DNA of 64,000 nt from Epiperipatus broadwayi. Lineage: Eukaryota; Onychophora; Udeonychophora; Euonychophora; Peripatidae. How positions within the stretch are numbered: position 1 is the first letter of the stretch; each line of letters begins with the position of its first letter. Location of the stretch: the NCBI GenBank assembly GCA_028023455.1, contig JAQFVV010006701.1, positions 372,001 to 436,000 of the forward strand, written 5' to 3'. The notes below the pieces were generated by a model. It ran no database searches. It was not told the origin of the DNA and was given only the letters and a program-made list of their open reading frames with translations. A program made the position numbers and the translations under genes. Of this stretch, positions 21,325 through 33,480 are shown piece by piece.

Positions 21325-21810
21325 GTCGGGCATGAACGGCTATATAGTTTTGTAAGGTTATATTAAGGGAGGGTAATCTTAGGTTATTTGTTTCGTGGTT
21401 GAATTGGCTCAATGGTTTCGATATATTTATGTAGGTAGTAAATGTAGCAGGAGATCCGCCACGTGCAGGATTACATATATACGCCGCACACCCTCTGTTG
21501 CCTATGGAATTGGTTAGTAAGACGCAAGATGCAATCCATTCCTATGGAGTTTTATGTTTATTGTTCTACTCGCCATCAGAAGTAGCATTCCTGGTAGTGG
21601 AGAGCAACAATGTCTTCTCACTATACTGTTCAGATGTGCATTCCTGACAGTATAGTCTATTTAGTGCCATTGTATTTTCATGCTACATTGAATACATAGG
21701 TGTATCAGATGGTTGGCGTCAGTTTGACTTTGAATTTTTAGCCTAGGGTTAAATAAGGGAAGAATATTGTCTTTTCAAATGCAGATCTATGTAGCCTATT
21801 CATACCCGAC
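21325..21810. mobile_element. MITE nested in LTR3
   Basis: 486 bp with the cleanest inverted ends: GTCGGGCATGAACGGCTA at the left, and the right end reverse-complementing to GTCGGGTATGAATAGGCTA. Same insertion point as in LTR2, so both probably descend from one MITE-bearing LTR. Confidence 0.72.
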
Positions 21811-22206
21811 CCTCTAAATAAAATATTAAACATTATAGCAAGCTATTTTAAATGTAAAATTAAAAGTTAATATAAAAATCTAAATGTTAAACTTATTCCT
21901 CGAGTTTAGAATGATTTTATATGTGCGTAAATAAATATTTTTCTGTGTTAATTTCTGGCAGTGGCTTTTATTATTTTTTTATATTTATATCTAAATTTAT
22001 AGATTTTTATCTCTGCGTCTCCACTGAGCTAGTGACAATGCGCTAACGATCTAAATATGTAAATAAAGTGGAATCCTAACAGTGCGTATCTGCCTACTTT
22101 ATAAATTTTTCTAGGCTCAAATGCCTAGATGGCGCCTTTGGTAGTGCGGTGCGGTGCGATGCGATCTCCCACTTCATTTGGATCGTTATAATATATATAT
22201 ATATAT

Positions 22207-22917
22207 ACAAATAATAAATACTTCAAAATTTCTTTTTAGTGTGTTTAATTGTTTATCCTATGATCCTTGTTTTGAATTCAATGTACTTCATAGTTTAAAA
22301 ATATAATTATATTAAAATACTACATAAAATACTCCATACTATTTTATACTCTTGGTTATCCATTATAGGTACATATAAAATTACCGAATTCTCTTATAAT
22401 AATTCCTAAATTTCAGTTTTTTTTTATCTTTTAGTCTTTTATTCTATATTCTTATAAGTCATATTCATTGGAAATATATTTGTTCTTTTTTTAAACAATC
22501 TTAGCTTATACACTTTGCATTGATATTGATTTATCAAAATAAATAACTCTTCCTTTTTTAAAAAGATCATAATAAATTTTCAGCTCATCTTAAGATATAT
22601 ATATATAAATGTAAGCAATAGTTTTATTTCATTTATCTTTTCTTTATATAAAAAATGTTCATTACTTTTGCTAATTTATTTACGGTTGGCAAAAGTACAT
22701 ATTGTTCATTAAGATATTTTGTTTTAATTTCCATTTAGTACACAAGTAATTATATCTAATATATTTTTTTGCAAAACCAGTTCATTATTATTATTAGATA
22801 GACAAATTAAAGTTCTATACATCATTTTAAAATGGATATAATTACTGTTTTTTTTTTAATAAATAAAGATTTATTTGTAAATTACTTCTTAAAATTATTA
22901 AAAATGAAGAAATAGTC
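22207..22917. other. AT-rich gene-free stretch
   Basis: Nothing recognised. Confidence 0.4.
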
Positions 22918-23012
22918 AAGCATTGGTGGTTGAGAGGTCAGCACAACTGCCTTATAAGCAGTTGCCTGGGTTGTGGGTTTGCTTCCTGGCCGATACTATG
23001 ACACATGAAAAA
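22918..23012 (+). mobile_element. tRNA-derived SINE
   Basis: Plus strand: AGCATTGGTGGTTGAGAGGTC, AGCACAACTGCCTTATAAGCAG (anticodon-arm-like, in parts), GGGTTTGCTTCC, GATACTATGACACATG and an A11 tail. Same family as 12970, 35576 and 41908. Flanking duplication not clear. Confidence 0.65.
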
Positions 23013-25490
23013 AAAAAAGAAAATATAATAAAACACATCCTTATGTGAATACTTTTAAAAATTGGTTGAACTTGCTGACTATACAATTCCATTCTTCTGT
23101 TGTAAATAAAGTTATTTCTTCTCACTTTGCAAAGTAACTATGATTTAATTATAACTTGATATCAAGTAAGATTAATTTCCTGGCAAAGAACTTGTTTGTT
23201 TGTTCCATGGGAAATTTATAATCACTTTCAAATGTATTTTACATACTTACTCAGCTTTTTAAAATTGAATTTTAACTAATTTTAAAATATTACACAATAA
23301 AATTTTATACTTTTATGGAACTAAGAGTAACAGATTAATTAGTTCTTACTGTTTTTTCAAATCTCCCCCTCATTTCATCTGCTAATCTTTTTTATATTGT
23401 AGACAATGTGATGTCATATTTCTAATTAAATTGATTTCATTGGTCATTTAAATTTAATTAACTGAAATATTTTTGAATAAATTAACTTTGTCAATAACTT
23501 TCAACAATAATAAAGTATAATAAAATTAACAAAATATTTTAACACTTAAATAATAAATATTACTATTTTTTTTTTAAATTAACCTTTTTTAGCTGATTAT
23601 TTTATTGGCTGAGTGAGGTAAAAGTCTAAACTTTTAATTGATCAATTCACAAAATCAAACATCAAAATATATTCATCTTTTAATATTATATTCACTTTAG
23701 TTTCATTTGTAAAAAGTATATTAATAATTTGTCAGGTTTTGAAAGTGAATAAAGTTTTTTCAAAAATAAATTTTTATTTATAATTATAAAAATATTCAAT
23801 AGTGGCAAATCTAAAATGAACATTACTCACCAACCAAAAAGTTTTGCTGACATCAGTGATTTCTTTCACAATTTTATGTTGCAGAAAAGTAAATAATTTT
23901 TGCTAGTCTTAACTATTTTTCTAAAATAATTTTATTTTTAGCATATTTTATCAAAATAATTTACAATTTGACAAAAAATATTTTGAAAATGGTCTAAAAC
24001 ATTAGTTTATCATTTTCAAAATGAAAGAAACGAAATTGTAATGCTTAATTATTGACAATCCATTTTCTTTGTTGTCAAAAGCTAATAGCCAATCAGCTTC
24101 AAGAAAGGTCAGCCCTCTTCCTTTGTTAGACCTTCAATGTCAGTTTTATTGATTTTTTACTTGTAAAATAATTCAAGAGAGGGCAGCAACTTATGAAACT
24201 TTTTTTAACCTTTAATAATAACACAAAATCTTAATGGTAGCATTAAAAATGATGGAATTAGAGTGACTTGAAGCCAATGTGAAACCGTCACATTTTTAGA
24301 TGTAACTAGCAAAAAATAAGTTAAATATAATTTTTCATACTCTTTTAAAAATATTTATTGAATTAATTAATAATTATACTGAAATATAAAATTATCACTA
24401 TTTAAAAATTAGTAATTAATAATTTAATCCTCCAGTTGAAAGAGAAAATATCATTTCAAAACAGGAATTGTAATCAATTTATTATTTTTAACTAAAATTC
24501 TACACATGTATTCAAAAGCACACATTTTCAAATAGTGACTGTAATAAAATTAAACAGGTTTTCCTATTCTAATTATTATAATATTTCACAAGTAGTGTAC
24601 ATTTTAATAAATATAATTTAAGTTTACTTATTACATTTGAATAAAATCATAACTAAAATAAATATGAAATTTGAAACATAAATGTCTATTACAAAAACAT
24701 GTGAATTAAATTAACAGAATATTATACTAATATTTTATATTAAATTAAGCTTTTAATAAACTATGCAAGTTAAAAATTAATAACTATATAATTATTTATT
24801 TTATAAATTAAATTTTTTTTATTATTATGTTAAAGCTAACTTATATTTTAAAAAAGCTACCAAAGTGAAAGGTTATGATATATACCCATTTCTAACATAT
24901 ACTCTTATATCATAACTAATTTAGAACAGAATTTTCTGAATCATGTCTTAACACAAAATAATCAGTCTTCTAATTGCTGAATCAGTAAACTATTAAGCAC
25001 CTATTAAATGATCTTTAAGAGTATTTGTTCTGATTTTATAAAAAGAATAGAAATATTGTTTAGTCTAAAACTCAAACCAAATATAGATATAAATAAAGCC
25101 TCTTTTATTATGGCCAGATATGTGAAGTTGCATGTTTAATGCTCTTAAAATTAGGCATTATTAATATTTGTGTTTGAATTCAGTTTCAGGTTAAATAACA
25201 ATACTTATCAGAATTACACTCCTTCATAAAATTTGGAACAGACATATATAAATATCATTTACAACTGCTTGACAATTTGATAAAGAGATTGACACAAATA
25301 TATTAACTGTGTTTAGAAAAGTAACATATCAGTTCTTACATTTATAAATGATATAAAACTGTAAAGTATATAATCACATTTAATGCTAAAAATGATCAGC
25401 TTTTTGATAATAATTATGTTTATTATTTATTACTATTATTATAAAAATGTTTATAATATACATACATATACAAAGACACACACACATATA
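23013..25490. other. Long AT-rich gene-free stretch
   Basis: No coding, RNA or repeat family recognised in about 2.5 kb. It could be intronic or intergenic host DNA. Confidence 0.4.
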
Positions 25491-25492
25491 TA

Positions 25493-26023
25493 GATGAAAT
25501 TAATTATAGAAGTAAACTTGGCTGGAGTGCTTTTGATAGAAATAATTCGATACTAAAAAGAAATATGCCTTTGTGTTTGAAAAGGAAGGTGGTTAATAAA
25601 TGTGTTTTGCCAGTTCTTACTTATAGATCTGAGACTTGGACACTTAATAGAAGAGCAATACAGAGACGTCAGACCACTCAAAGAAGTATGGAGCGATGCA
25701 TGTTGGGAGTAACAAGAATGGATCGAAAATCCAATGTATGGGTAAGAGAACAAACAGGTGTTACTGACCTCATTGAAAAAATTAAAAGGCTGAATTGGAG
25801 TTGGGCTGCACATATTGTTAGAAGAGATAATAATAGATGGACAATTGAAATTTTCAACTGGATTCCAAGAGATTGTAAAAGGCCCACAAAGAGACCACAT
25901 GTAAGATGGATGGATGAAATAAGAAAGTGTGAAGGGGTGATGTGGAGAAGAGAAGCTAAAGATAGGAAAAGATGGATTGAACTTGGAGAGACCTTCATCC
26001 TGCAATGGATTAATAATAGTTGA
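25493..26023 (+). pseudogene. RTE-like LINE C-terminal coding fragment
   Basis: Best-preserved copy of this LINE: an uninterrupted 152-codon stretch (25565-26023), with in-frame upstream extension to about 25493 (KLGWSAF, RNNSILKRN). Motifs in order: CLKRKVVNKCVLPVLTY, ETWTLNRRA, RSMERCMLGVTRMDR, VREQTGVTDLIEKIKRLNW, WAAHIVRRDNNRW, WIPRDCKRP, RPHVRWMDEIRK and WIELGETFILQW. This is the region downstream of the RT catalytic core in RTE-type elements. It is 5'-truncated, lacking endonuclease and catalytic RT parts, and borders (TA)n on the 3' side. The open frame suggests a recent insertion. Confidence 0.75.
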
Positions 26024-26140
26024 TTATGATATATATATATATATATATATATCCACAGATGGCGTTCTACCAAAAACACCGATCAAGCGTATGTTTTGTT
26101 TACATAAACGTCAGAGTAGCATTCACTATCTCTAACTATA

Positions 26141-26198
26141 ATTCCACTTTCAGATCATGATTTCAAGCTATTTGCTATCATCAGTGAAAGACAGGAAT
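26141..26198 (-). ncRNA. Hammerhead ribozyme F1 (left arm)
   Basis: Minus strand: ATTC, internal loop, CTTTCA, CTGATGA, TAGC-AAATA-GCTT, GAAA, TCATGA, TC, then TGAAAG and GAAT. Six perfect stem I pairs (CTTTCA/TGAAAG), an outer ATTC/GAAT helix, every core residue present, helix III the palindrome ATCATGAT, cleavage predicted after AUC. A type I layout with internal loops that could support loop-loop contacts. Confidence 0.85.
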
Positions 26199-26667
26199 AA
26201 AGAAACTAGATCTAAATACAAACTCTGAGCGTTTATGAAACAATTTCTATTCAGCTTGCAAGCGTGAATTTTTTAGACACGTAATGTCTTCAAACTCAGC
26301 ATAGCAAACCAGATAGCTATATGGGTCTGATCTCAGTTCAGCATCACCACATAGTAGAAACCTCTGCAATCTATATCATTGCAAGAAAGACCTCAAAGGT
26401 ACATTTATGATAAACAAAAATGCAAGTCAAGTTAACTTGCATTTTTGTTTATCATAAATGTACCTTTGAGGTCTTTCTTGCAATGATATAGATTGCAGAG
26501 GCTTCTACTATGTGGTGATGCTGAACTGAGATCAGACCCATATAGCTATCTGGTTTGCTATGCTGAGTTTGAAGACATAATTACGTGTCTAAAAAAATTC
26601 ACGCTTGCAAGCTGAATAGAAATTGTTTCATAAACGCTCAGAGTTTGTGTTTAGATATAGTTTCTTT

Positions 26668-26725
26668 ATTCCTGTCTTTCACTGATGATAGCAAATAGCT
26701 TGAAATCATGATCTGAAAGTGGAAT
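26668..26725 (+). ncRNA. Hammerhead ribozyme F1 (right arm)
   Basis: Identical in core and helices to the left-arm copy but on the plus strand: CTTTCA, CTGATGA, TAGC...GCTT, GAAA, TCATGA, TC, TGAAAG. Predicted to self-cleave if transcribed. Transcripts of the whole palindrome could instead fold into a long hairpin. Confidence 0.85.
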
Positions 26726-26879
26726 TATAGTTAGAGATAGTGAATGCTACTCTGACGTTTATGTAAACAAAACATACGCTTGATCGGTGTTTTTGGTAGA
26801 ACGCCATCTGTGGACATAAATACAAGCGTTAGCAAGTTTTTTAACTTGCATTTTTGTTTATCATATATATATATTCAAG

Positions 26880-28105
26880 ATGTATTGCTAATATGCATGC
26901 ATAATAATGCTAAATAAATGATATAGTTACTTCATCTTTTAGGGTTATTTTCATGATCATCATCAGGATGCAGCTGATAAATATGATTAGAAAAAGTTTC
27001 AGGGTTATATTCTGTTTAATTAAATGATTTTTCTTCATAATATTTTATTTTTGTTAACCCTACATAAAATTTAATTGTAAAATGTCCAATACATTACTCT
27101 CCACCCCTCATATACACTTATAATACTGACCAAACTAAAGATTGCATGAATTATTCCTGAATGAAAAAGAGCATGAATATGATATTCAGTCATGACAAGG
27201 TTTATAAAAAATAAGTGACATCTTACATTATTTAAATGGACAATAATAAAAAAGTAATTTATTTATAGCTTATTAATATCATAATTTTCAGTGCAATTCC
27301 TTATTTCTATTTTAAAAAGAGACTATATTTTTAACTTATATTTACAAATCATAAACTTATATCCAATAAGAGATCATTATTACTGCTCTTTAAATTATAT
27401 TTTCCAAATCAAATTTTATTTAACTCTTTATGTAACTGAGTTTCAGCATCAATTAATATTATTTGTTTAATAGCCTCGTTTTTAAATTATCTTTTAATTG
27501 ATGTTTCACAAGCACATGTTAAAAACAAACAAATATTCAACAAGTTCTAGCATTCAAATGCCAACAAAAAATGTTCAACATTAATTTTAAGATGTTGATT
27601 TTATAAACGACCGCATATTATATAATCAAGGTCAGCTTGCCATTAAAAAATATTTCATGCATCTACATATAACACACATGTTAATGATCCTTAGAAATGT
27701 AATTTATTTATACACTCATGTTTACCTCCTTATCTGTCACATACCTATATCAAAGTAAAGTTAGTCTGTCAAGTACATTTCCATTCTAAATCTAGACAAA
27801 CATATGCTGCATAAAATAATAATAATTCAACAAAGTAGTAGCCATTCTTTTTGATTCCTAGCCCTTACAAAACAATAACCATAAAACACTTAACTCACTG
27901 AGGTAGTAAACTATCAGATCATATCTTTTTCAAAAAAAATAAATTAAAAACTACATTATTCATATTTCCTTAATATTAATAACTTCTCATAATACTACAA
28001 ATATAAAATATAAACTTTAAGAAAAGGTTTTAAATACTTGTATTTATACAATAAATTCACACATATAAAATTTATTTTAATGTATATTATTGCAAGGGAT
28101 CAAAT
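26880..28105. other. AT-rich gene-free stretch
   Basis: Nothing recognised. Confidence 0.4.
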
Positions 28106-28109
28106 CTAT

Positions 28110-28420
28110 GTATGATACATAATGACATATAGGGGATTTGAACTCAGACTTTCAAGTACCTGTCAACTATCCACACTATTACTTATCACTAAACACATGA
28201 CCACACACATGGAGAAAAGATAAATAATCACCAATATACATATTTTGTGCTAAACCAGAACTCATAAGCTGGTCCAGAATATTATCTACCACACATATCT
28301 ATAATCAGTGTTCAGTTTATATCAAGATAGCAAATTCTCATACATTAATTGACAGGTTTCAATCTATTCCATCAACCAACTCTTCAGCCATCCATACTAC
28401 TAAAAATCTGATGATGAAAA
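28110..28420 (-). repeat. PLE terminal repeat (F3)
   Basis: Relative of 16120-16440 with the phrases 'ggggatttgaactcagac', 'catgaccacacacatgg', 'ggtccagaatattatc' and 'aatctgatgatgaaaa'. Orphan copy without coding sequence. Confidence 0.6.
28227..28276 (-). ncRNA. Hammerhead ribozyme F3, decayed
   Basis: Minus strand: GGACCAG, CTTATGA (G5 to T), stem II region GGTTTAG, AAAA where GAAA is expected, ATAT-GT-ATAT helix III, TTGGTGATT. Two core changes, so probably inactive. Confidence 0.5.
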
Positions 28421-28548
28421 GCCCAAACCCCATGCTGTTGTCAATATTATTGCCATGCCCATGTCGACCTCAAGTCACTCTGACCCCTCATGTACAGGAC
28501 CTTATCCATTTAAATACATAGAAGAGAGATGGGCAGAATGCAGGCTTA

Positions 28549-28735
28549 ATGTGTTAATATTTAAAATACAGGGACTCTTCACATACCTGGAGCTTAATTG
28601 AAAATATAGGGGATTTGAACTCAGACTTTCAAATACCCATCATGTGGATAGTTGATGGGTACTTGCAAGTCTGAGTTCAAATCCCTATATTTACAATTAG
28701 GCTCCATGTATATGAAGAATGTCTGTATTTCAAAT
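28549..28735. repeat. Short palindrome of F3 outer ends
   Basis: Two inverted copies of the 'ggggatttgaactcagac' end with 'gagcttaattg' and 'cttcacatac' meet near 28645. Arms about 88 bp. This is the outer border of the PLE terminal repeat in head-to-head form with no body between. Confidence 0.7.
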
Positions 28736-28854
28736 ACTTAATACAATAATGATTATATTTAAAATAATAAACACTTTATATGCTTCCTTAACCTTCAAGC
28801 AATTAGAGTGAGACTTTTTTTTTTCAATTTCTTGGGTTGTTTTTTATTCTTGAT

Positions 28855-29745
28855 CTTAAATAAGTCAATTATTTTATATAGCACGATGTTTTTTATAAAC
28901 AATAATATTTAAAGAGCATTAAACTGTTGCACATGCGCTTTGGATTTTAAATATAAAATGAATGAATACTAACACTTCAATCACATGATAAAGTCTTTAG
29001 AAAAGGTAGAATGGCCATCTATCTTTTCGAACCCAAACACTTTTGTATGGGCAAATCTTAAGTGTTTGAAAGTGAAAGCTGAAGTTATTAAATAATCACT
29101 TTAAATTACTTTTACATGCTTGAATGAATGACGCTGGTGAAATTTATTAGAATTTAAGATACGTCATTCATTCAAGCATGTAAAAGTAATTTAAAGTTAT
29201 TATTTAATAACTTCAGGCTTTCACTTTCAAACACTTAAGATTTGCCCATACAAAAGCGTTTGGGTTCGAAAAGATAGATGGCTATTCTATCTTTTCCAAA
29301 GACTTTATCATGTGGTTGAAGTGTTAGTATTCATTCATTTTACATTTAAAATCCAAAGTGCATGTGCAACAGTTTAATGCTGTTTAAATATTATTGTTTA
29401 TAAAAAAACATCGCGCTATATAAAATAATTGACTTATTTACATACATTTAATTTCAAATAAGAATGACATATCGTAAATTCTAATAAATTTCACCAGCGT
29501 CATTCATTCAAGCATGTAAAAGTAATTTAAAGTGATTATTTAATAACTTCACGCTTTCACTTTCAAACACTTAAGATTCTCCCATACAAAAGCTTTTGGG
29601 TTCGAAAAGATAGATGGCCATTCTATCTTTTCTAAAGACTTTATCATGTGATTGAAGTGTTAGTATTCATTCATTTTATATTTAAAATCCAAAGCACATG
29701 TGCAACAGTTTAATGCTGCTTAAATATTATTCTTGATCTTGTATA
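28855..29745. repeat. 336-bp repeat family: one inverted plus two tandem copies
   Basis: The word gtcattcattcaagcatg starts at 29163 and again at 29499 (period 336). A third copy runs on the opposite strand left of a junction near 29145. Each unit carries a conserved hairpin, GAAAAGATAGA / TCTATCTTTTC with a 7-nt loop. The unit layout (partial inverted copy followed by tandem copies) is the same as the F1 hammerhead array, but I could not fold a hammerhead in it. Confidence 0.75.
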
Positions 29746-29759
29746 TTTTATATATATTG

Positions 29760-32700
29760 GAACATATTTTCATATATGTGCCCACACAGTGTATATATAT
29801 AGTGTTGTGACTATAGATCTTTTGATAATTTATTTAAGTATTATATTACAATTTTTATTTAAATTCTCTTGTTAATATTGACTTATATTTGAAAGGACAC
29901 GTTAAAACATATACATACATTTTTAATCAAAACTAATTTTTAAAACAAATTATATAAAAAGACATGAACATTTATATATATATTTATAAAAAAAAAAAAA
30001 AAAAATTAAATGCTAATAATAATTAAATTGCAACTTAAGTTGTTTTTTTTTTTAAAAAATTGCTTTTTTAAAAATCAATTTAAAAGAAGAAAAAACAAAA
30101 CCGTCACTAAAACTAATTAAGCATGCAATTAACTAATAATCTTAACTATACAATAATATATAACAAATTTTTGGAATGTCAGAGCAAAATAAGATTCTTA
30201 AATTAAATCTAAATTATAAAGTTTAGTTTAAAAAACTCATGTAACTTACATATAAATAATTCTGATTAAACAGATTGTTGCAGGAATTCTTTCTTAAGTT
30301 ACTCACGTAATTTCTATAGTTTATGCTATAGGTTTCTCTCAGTGGCATGTTCATACACTCTTTTAAAGACAAAATTATAATGTCAAAATAAGCTTTTTTG
30401 TTTCAATTGATCTTTCTTTCATCTGGCTTACAATTTTATTTATTGAAATTTATTGCGTAAATATTTTCTGGTTCATCATCATACTATATTTCCAACTGAA
30501 CTGTAATTTGAAACTTTTTTAGAATAGCACATTCAAATTAACAAATACTGACCCCAAGCTAGACTTCATGCGCATCGACTTTTCCATCTTTTTAATTACT
30601 AAACGTCATATTAGCGTCTCTACTAACCAACTTAGTGAAACTCTCACTTTTATATATGCTTTGTAACTCATTTAATTAAAAAATATATATACTATAGTTA
30701 TCTCCTTTTTTAAATACTTATTTGGAAGTAAAAGGGACATCAAATATACCTAATTATGGTTAATTATTATTTTCAATTTTAGTGACTTCCAGAAAAAAAA
30801 ACCACACTAAAGTATAACCTTAAAAACCAAATTAATTACTTATTATAATAGTTCTTTATATCTTTTTGTTTAAAACCATAGTGTATATGCCTTAATTGAT
30901 TTTCTCTTTTATGAAAATCTATTTTCTACTTATGCAATTTAATGCATGTTGGTCTTAAAGTAATGTAACATTACATCATATATTTTAACTTTATTCTTTT
31001 AATTATAATTTTAAATACATTTTTCTCTAATATAAATCTTTCAATATTCCTTTTTGATATTATAAAATAATATTATTTCAATTAATCTTTTTTAACTTTA
31101 AATCCTTTAGATATTTTTAATAACCCTTTTAATGCTATTTCTATTATCCAGCTTCACAAATATTTGTAATCAGCTCTCCCTCATATGTAACACCATTTGG
31201 ATAGATATGACATTATCTATTTATATTCTTCCACCGAAAAAAAACCAATAAAAATTGTTTCACTGACCTTAATATTTCTCTTATCCACATGGTTTTGGGT
31301 GTCTGATCTTATATAAATCTTTTATGATATCTTGACCTCCTATAGTGAAAGTGATATTCATTTGTTTAGGTAGCATTTCCTACAGTTCATCATATAAGAA
31401 AAAAAATATTGTAATCATTTAATTGAGGTTTGCTGTCCTTTGACAGCATAAGGTCTTCAACATCAAACTTATAGGGTTTATTATTGATTTGATTCTGGAA
31501 TTCATCATCCATTTTCTTCATACTTATTTTCTGGCTTTATTTAAATCATCTTTCTTATTGATATCCTCTAAAATACTAAGCAATAATATTTGTATTAATA
31601 TTTACCCATACTTCCCACAATGAAGCTGTGGGAAAAAAGCTTGTGAATATACTTGCAGTTCAGTTCATATTACTTACTGTCATTTTTACTTGCTTCACTC
31701 AAAATTAATGATAAATAAGTTCTCAAATGCTGATTATATTCATACATAACACATTCACATGGATTTGACAGAGGTTTTGTGCCTAACTGCATTTTGTTCT
31801 ATCCATGTTTTCCATTCAGTTGATGCAAATGGTAATCCTTAGTCTGTTAAAATATTCTAAAGTTTTTCTGCTGTATGCATTTATTGATCTTGTAGAATTA
31901 TGATAATGGTTTCAAATCTATGTTTTTGATGGGATGGAAGATGACATATTTGGAAATCTCACATCAATCATAATCTCCAGAAACCTAAATTGTTGAAATG
32001 ATGATATAGATGTCCATAAAAATCAATGGCCAAAATGCTCATTGGATTCTTGAAGAATAATCGAATGAAGTCCTCATCAGACAACTTGTTAACAAATTTA
32101 GCCTTTAAATAAACGTTATAGATTTGCAACACAGTTAATATTTGTGTACACATTCCAAGATAATGAAATAATCTATGTAAGACCTGTTTCACTTTTTTGG
32201 TACCACAATAAAAGTACGATAAATATAATATAAAGATCTTTTAAAAAAGAATAAAATATAAAATTAATTTATTAAACTAATAAAAGGAGAATAAAATATA
32301 TAATTAATTTATGCTAGTGTGTAAATCATGATTATTACGGTGTCTATATATTAGTTACAATAACAACAGCGATTCACTTTATTATATGTAGAGAGAGAAA
32401 AAAAGAGGAGGGATAAATTTTCTTAATTGGAATTTTTAAAGCTTTGGACATAACAAATAATATAGGCTATTAATGTCGGTATGGTCTATTTAAATCTAAT
32501 TTTGCATCCAAATAATTCTAGTCATAAAAATAAATTTCAGAGAATCTAAAATAAAATGCAAAGGAATATTTTATTATTTTGTATTACCTTTTAAATTACT
32601 TATATTTAAATTAGTTAAAACTAATTACAGAACTACATTTTAAATTATTTTTGATAAAAATAAATTATTAAAGTGATGTGTGGACGTTTATCCTAGCGAA

Positions 32701-33237
32701 GAAAGAAAAGTCTAAACATTTCTGCAGATGAAAAATCAAACTCGATTAAGCTGATATAAAAGTTTAATAGATCGCAGTTTATAGCAGTAATCTCAAGAGT
32801 CTCTTTATTAATTAGCCAAAAGAATTGTTCAACACCTTACCGAAGCCTGTAACTCTATTTTTTTCAAATATTAACTGTTATCTAGAATGAAAAATTTTTT
32901 GAATTTGTAAAGTAAAAATAAGTAATTAAAAAAGTGAATTTACATTTTGTAAATAAAAGTATTTGTTTGGTCTTTGATAGGAAAAAAAGAGTATTTGTAT
33001 TTTTTTAACTTTTATTAGTCACAAAGAAAATCAAAAAGGTGAAAAAAGACTTTAGGTTGTCTCTATTGGACAAATAGCGACCACGCCCTTCCTAGACAAC
33101 AGTAATAACATAATCATTTTTATTAGTTATTCATTAGACTATAAATGACCTATAACAAATACTATGTTTGTAGTATAAATTTCACTACACTCTCGTGCAA
33201 TGTAGAGGACTAGTTCTATCCGATTTTAACACTTGTG
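29760..33237. other. Long AT-rich gene-free stretch
   Basis: About 3.5 kb without a supportable gene. Short open frames (for example 31968-32192, minus) have no motif. Candidate host intergenic or intronic DNA. Confidence 0.4.
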
Positions 33238-33281
33238 GAGAGGTGTAGTCAAAAAATATGACCAAAGACGAACAAAATATA

Positions 33282-33334
33282 CATCCCCAAGATGCACATT
33301 TGATGCTTAACAAGCACTCATCAGTGGCCCAGAT
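33282..33334 (-). ncRNA. Hammerhead ribozyme, F3-related, G12 lost
   Basis: Minus strand: GGGCCA, CTGATGA, GTGC-TTGTTAA-GCAT, CAAA where GAAA is expected, TGTGCATC, TTGGGGATG. The 5' CCA and 3' TTGG can still form part of stem I. Confidence 0.55.
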
Positions 33335-33430
33335 CTCAATCTCTCTCAGGATATCCAATTACTATAATTTAATTGATGTCAAATTCTACTACTGAATAAT
33401 GATAAAGATATGTGTGAGAGATTGTTATCT

Positions 33431-33480
33431 GGATCAACTGATGAGTGCTGTCTAAGCATGAAATGTGCATCTTAGGGATC
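33431..33480 (+). ncRNA. Hammerhead ribozyme, F3-related, intact core
   Basis: GGATCAA, CTGATGA, GTGC-TGTCTAA-GCAT, GAAA, helix III TG-TG-CA closed by A15.1-U16.1, cleavage triplet AUC, then TTAGGGATC. All catalytic core residues present. Stem I begins AA/TT with a C-A mismatch before GATC/GATC, so stability is doubtful. Confidence 0.6.

Larger units (their letters stand above)
20065..22190 (+). mobile_element. LTR3: solo LTR-like element with MITE
   Basis: Third copy of the family (TGTAACGA... to ...TCGTTATA) between (TA)n tracts. TATA box at 20544, splice-donor-like GTAAG at about 20750, AATAAA at 21930 followed by 'ctggcagtggct'. About 1.64 kb without the MITE. Very similar to LTR2 in the 3' third. 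No adjacent gag or pol. Confidence 0.68.
26053..26813. repeat. 761-bp palindrome of two F1 hammerhead units
   Basis: Two head-to-head arms of about 375 bp meet at 26422-26440 (gcaagt...acttgc). Outer ends are ccacagatggcg and its complement. The arms are nearly identical and each contains one intact F1 hammerhead. The right arm continues past 26813 with 'cataaatacaagcgttagcaag' (in parts) and the unit terminus, to (TA)n at 26868. (TA)n also precedes the left arm (26029-26052). Confidence 0.85.

Noticed and set aside
25553-26079. Long minus-strand open frames opposite the RTE-like fragment
   Set aside because: The plus-strand frame carries the conserved LINE motifs; the minus-strand frames are its shadows and have no motif.
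28855-29745. Hammerhead in the 336-bp family
   Set aside because: CUGANGA and GAAA cannot be found in the right order and spacing on either strand.
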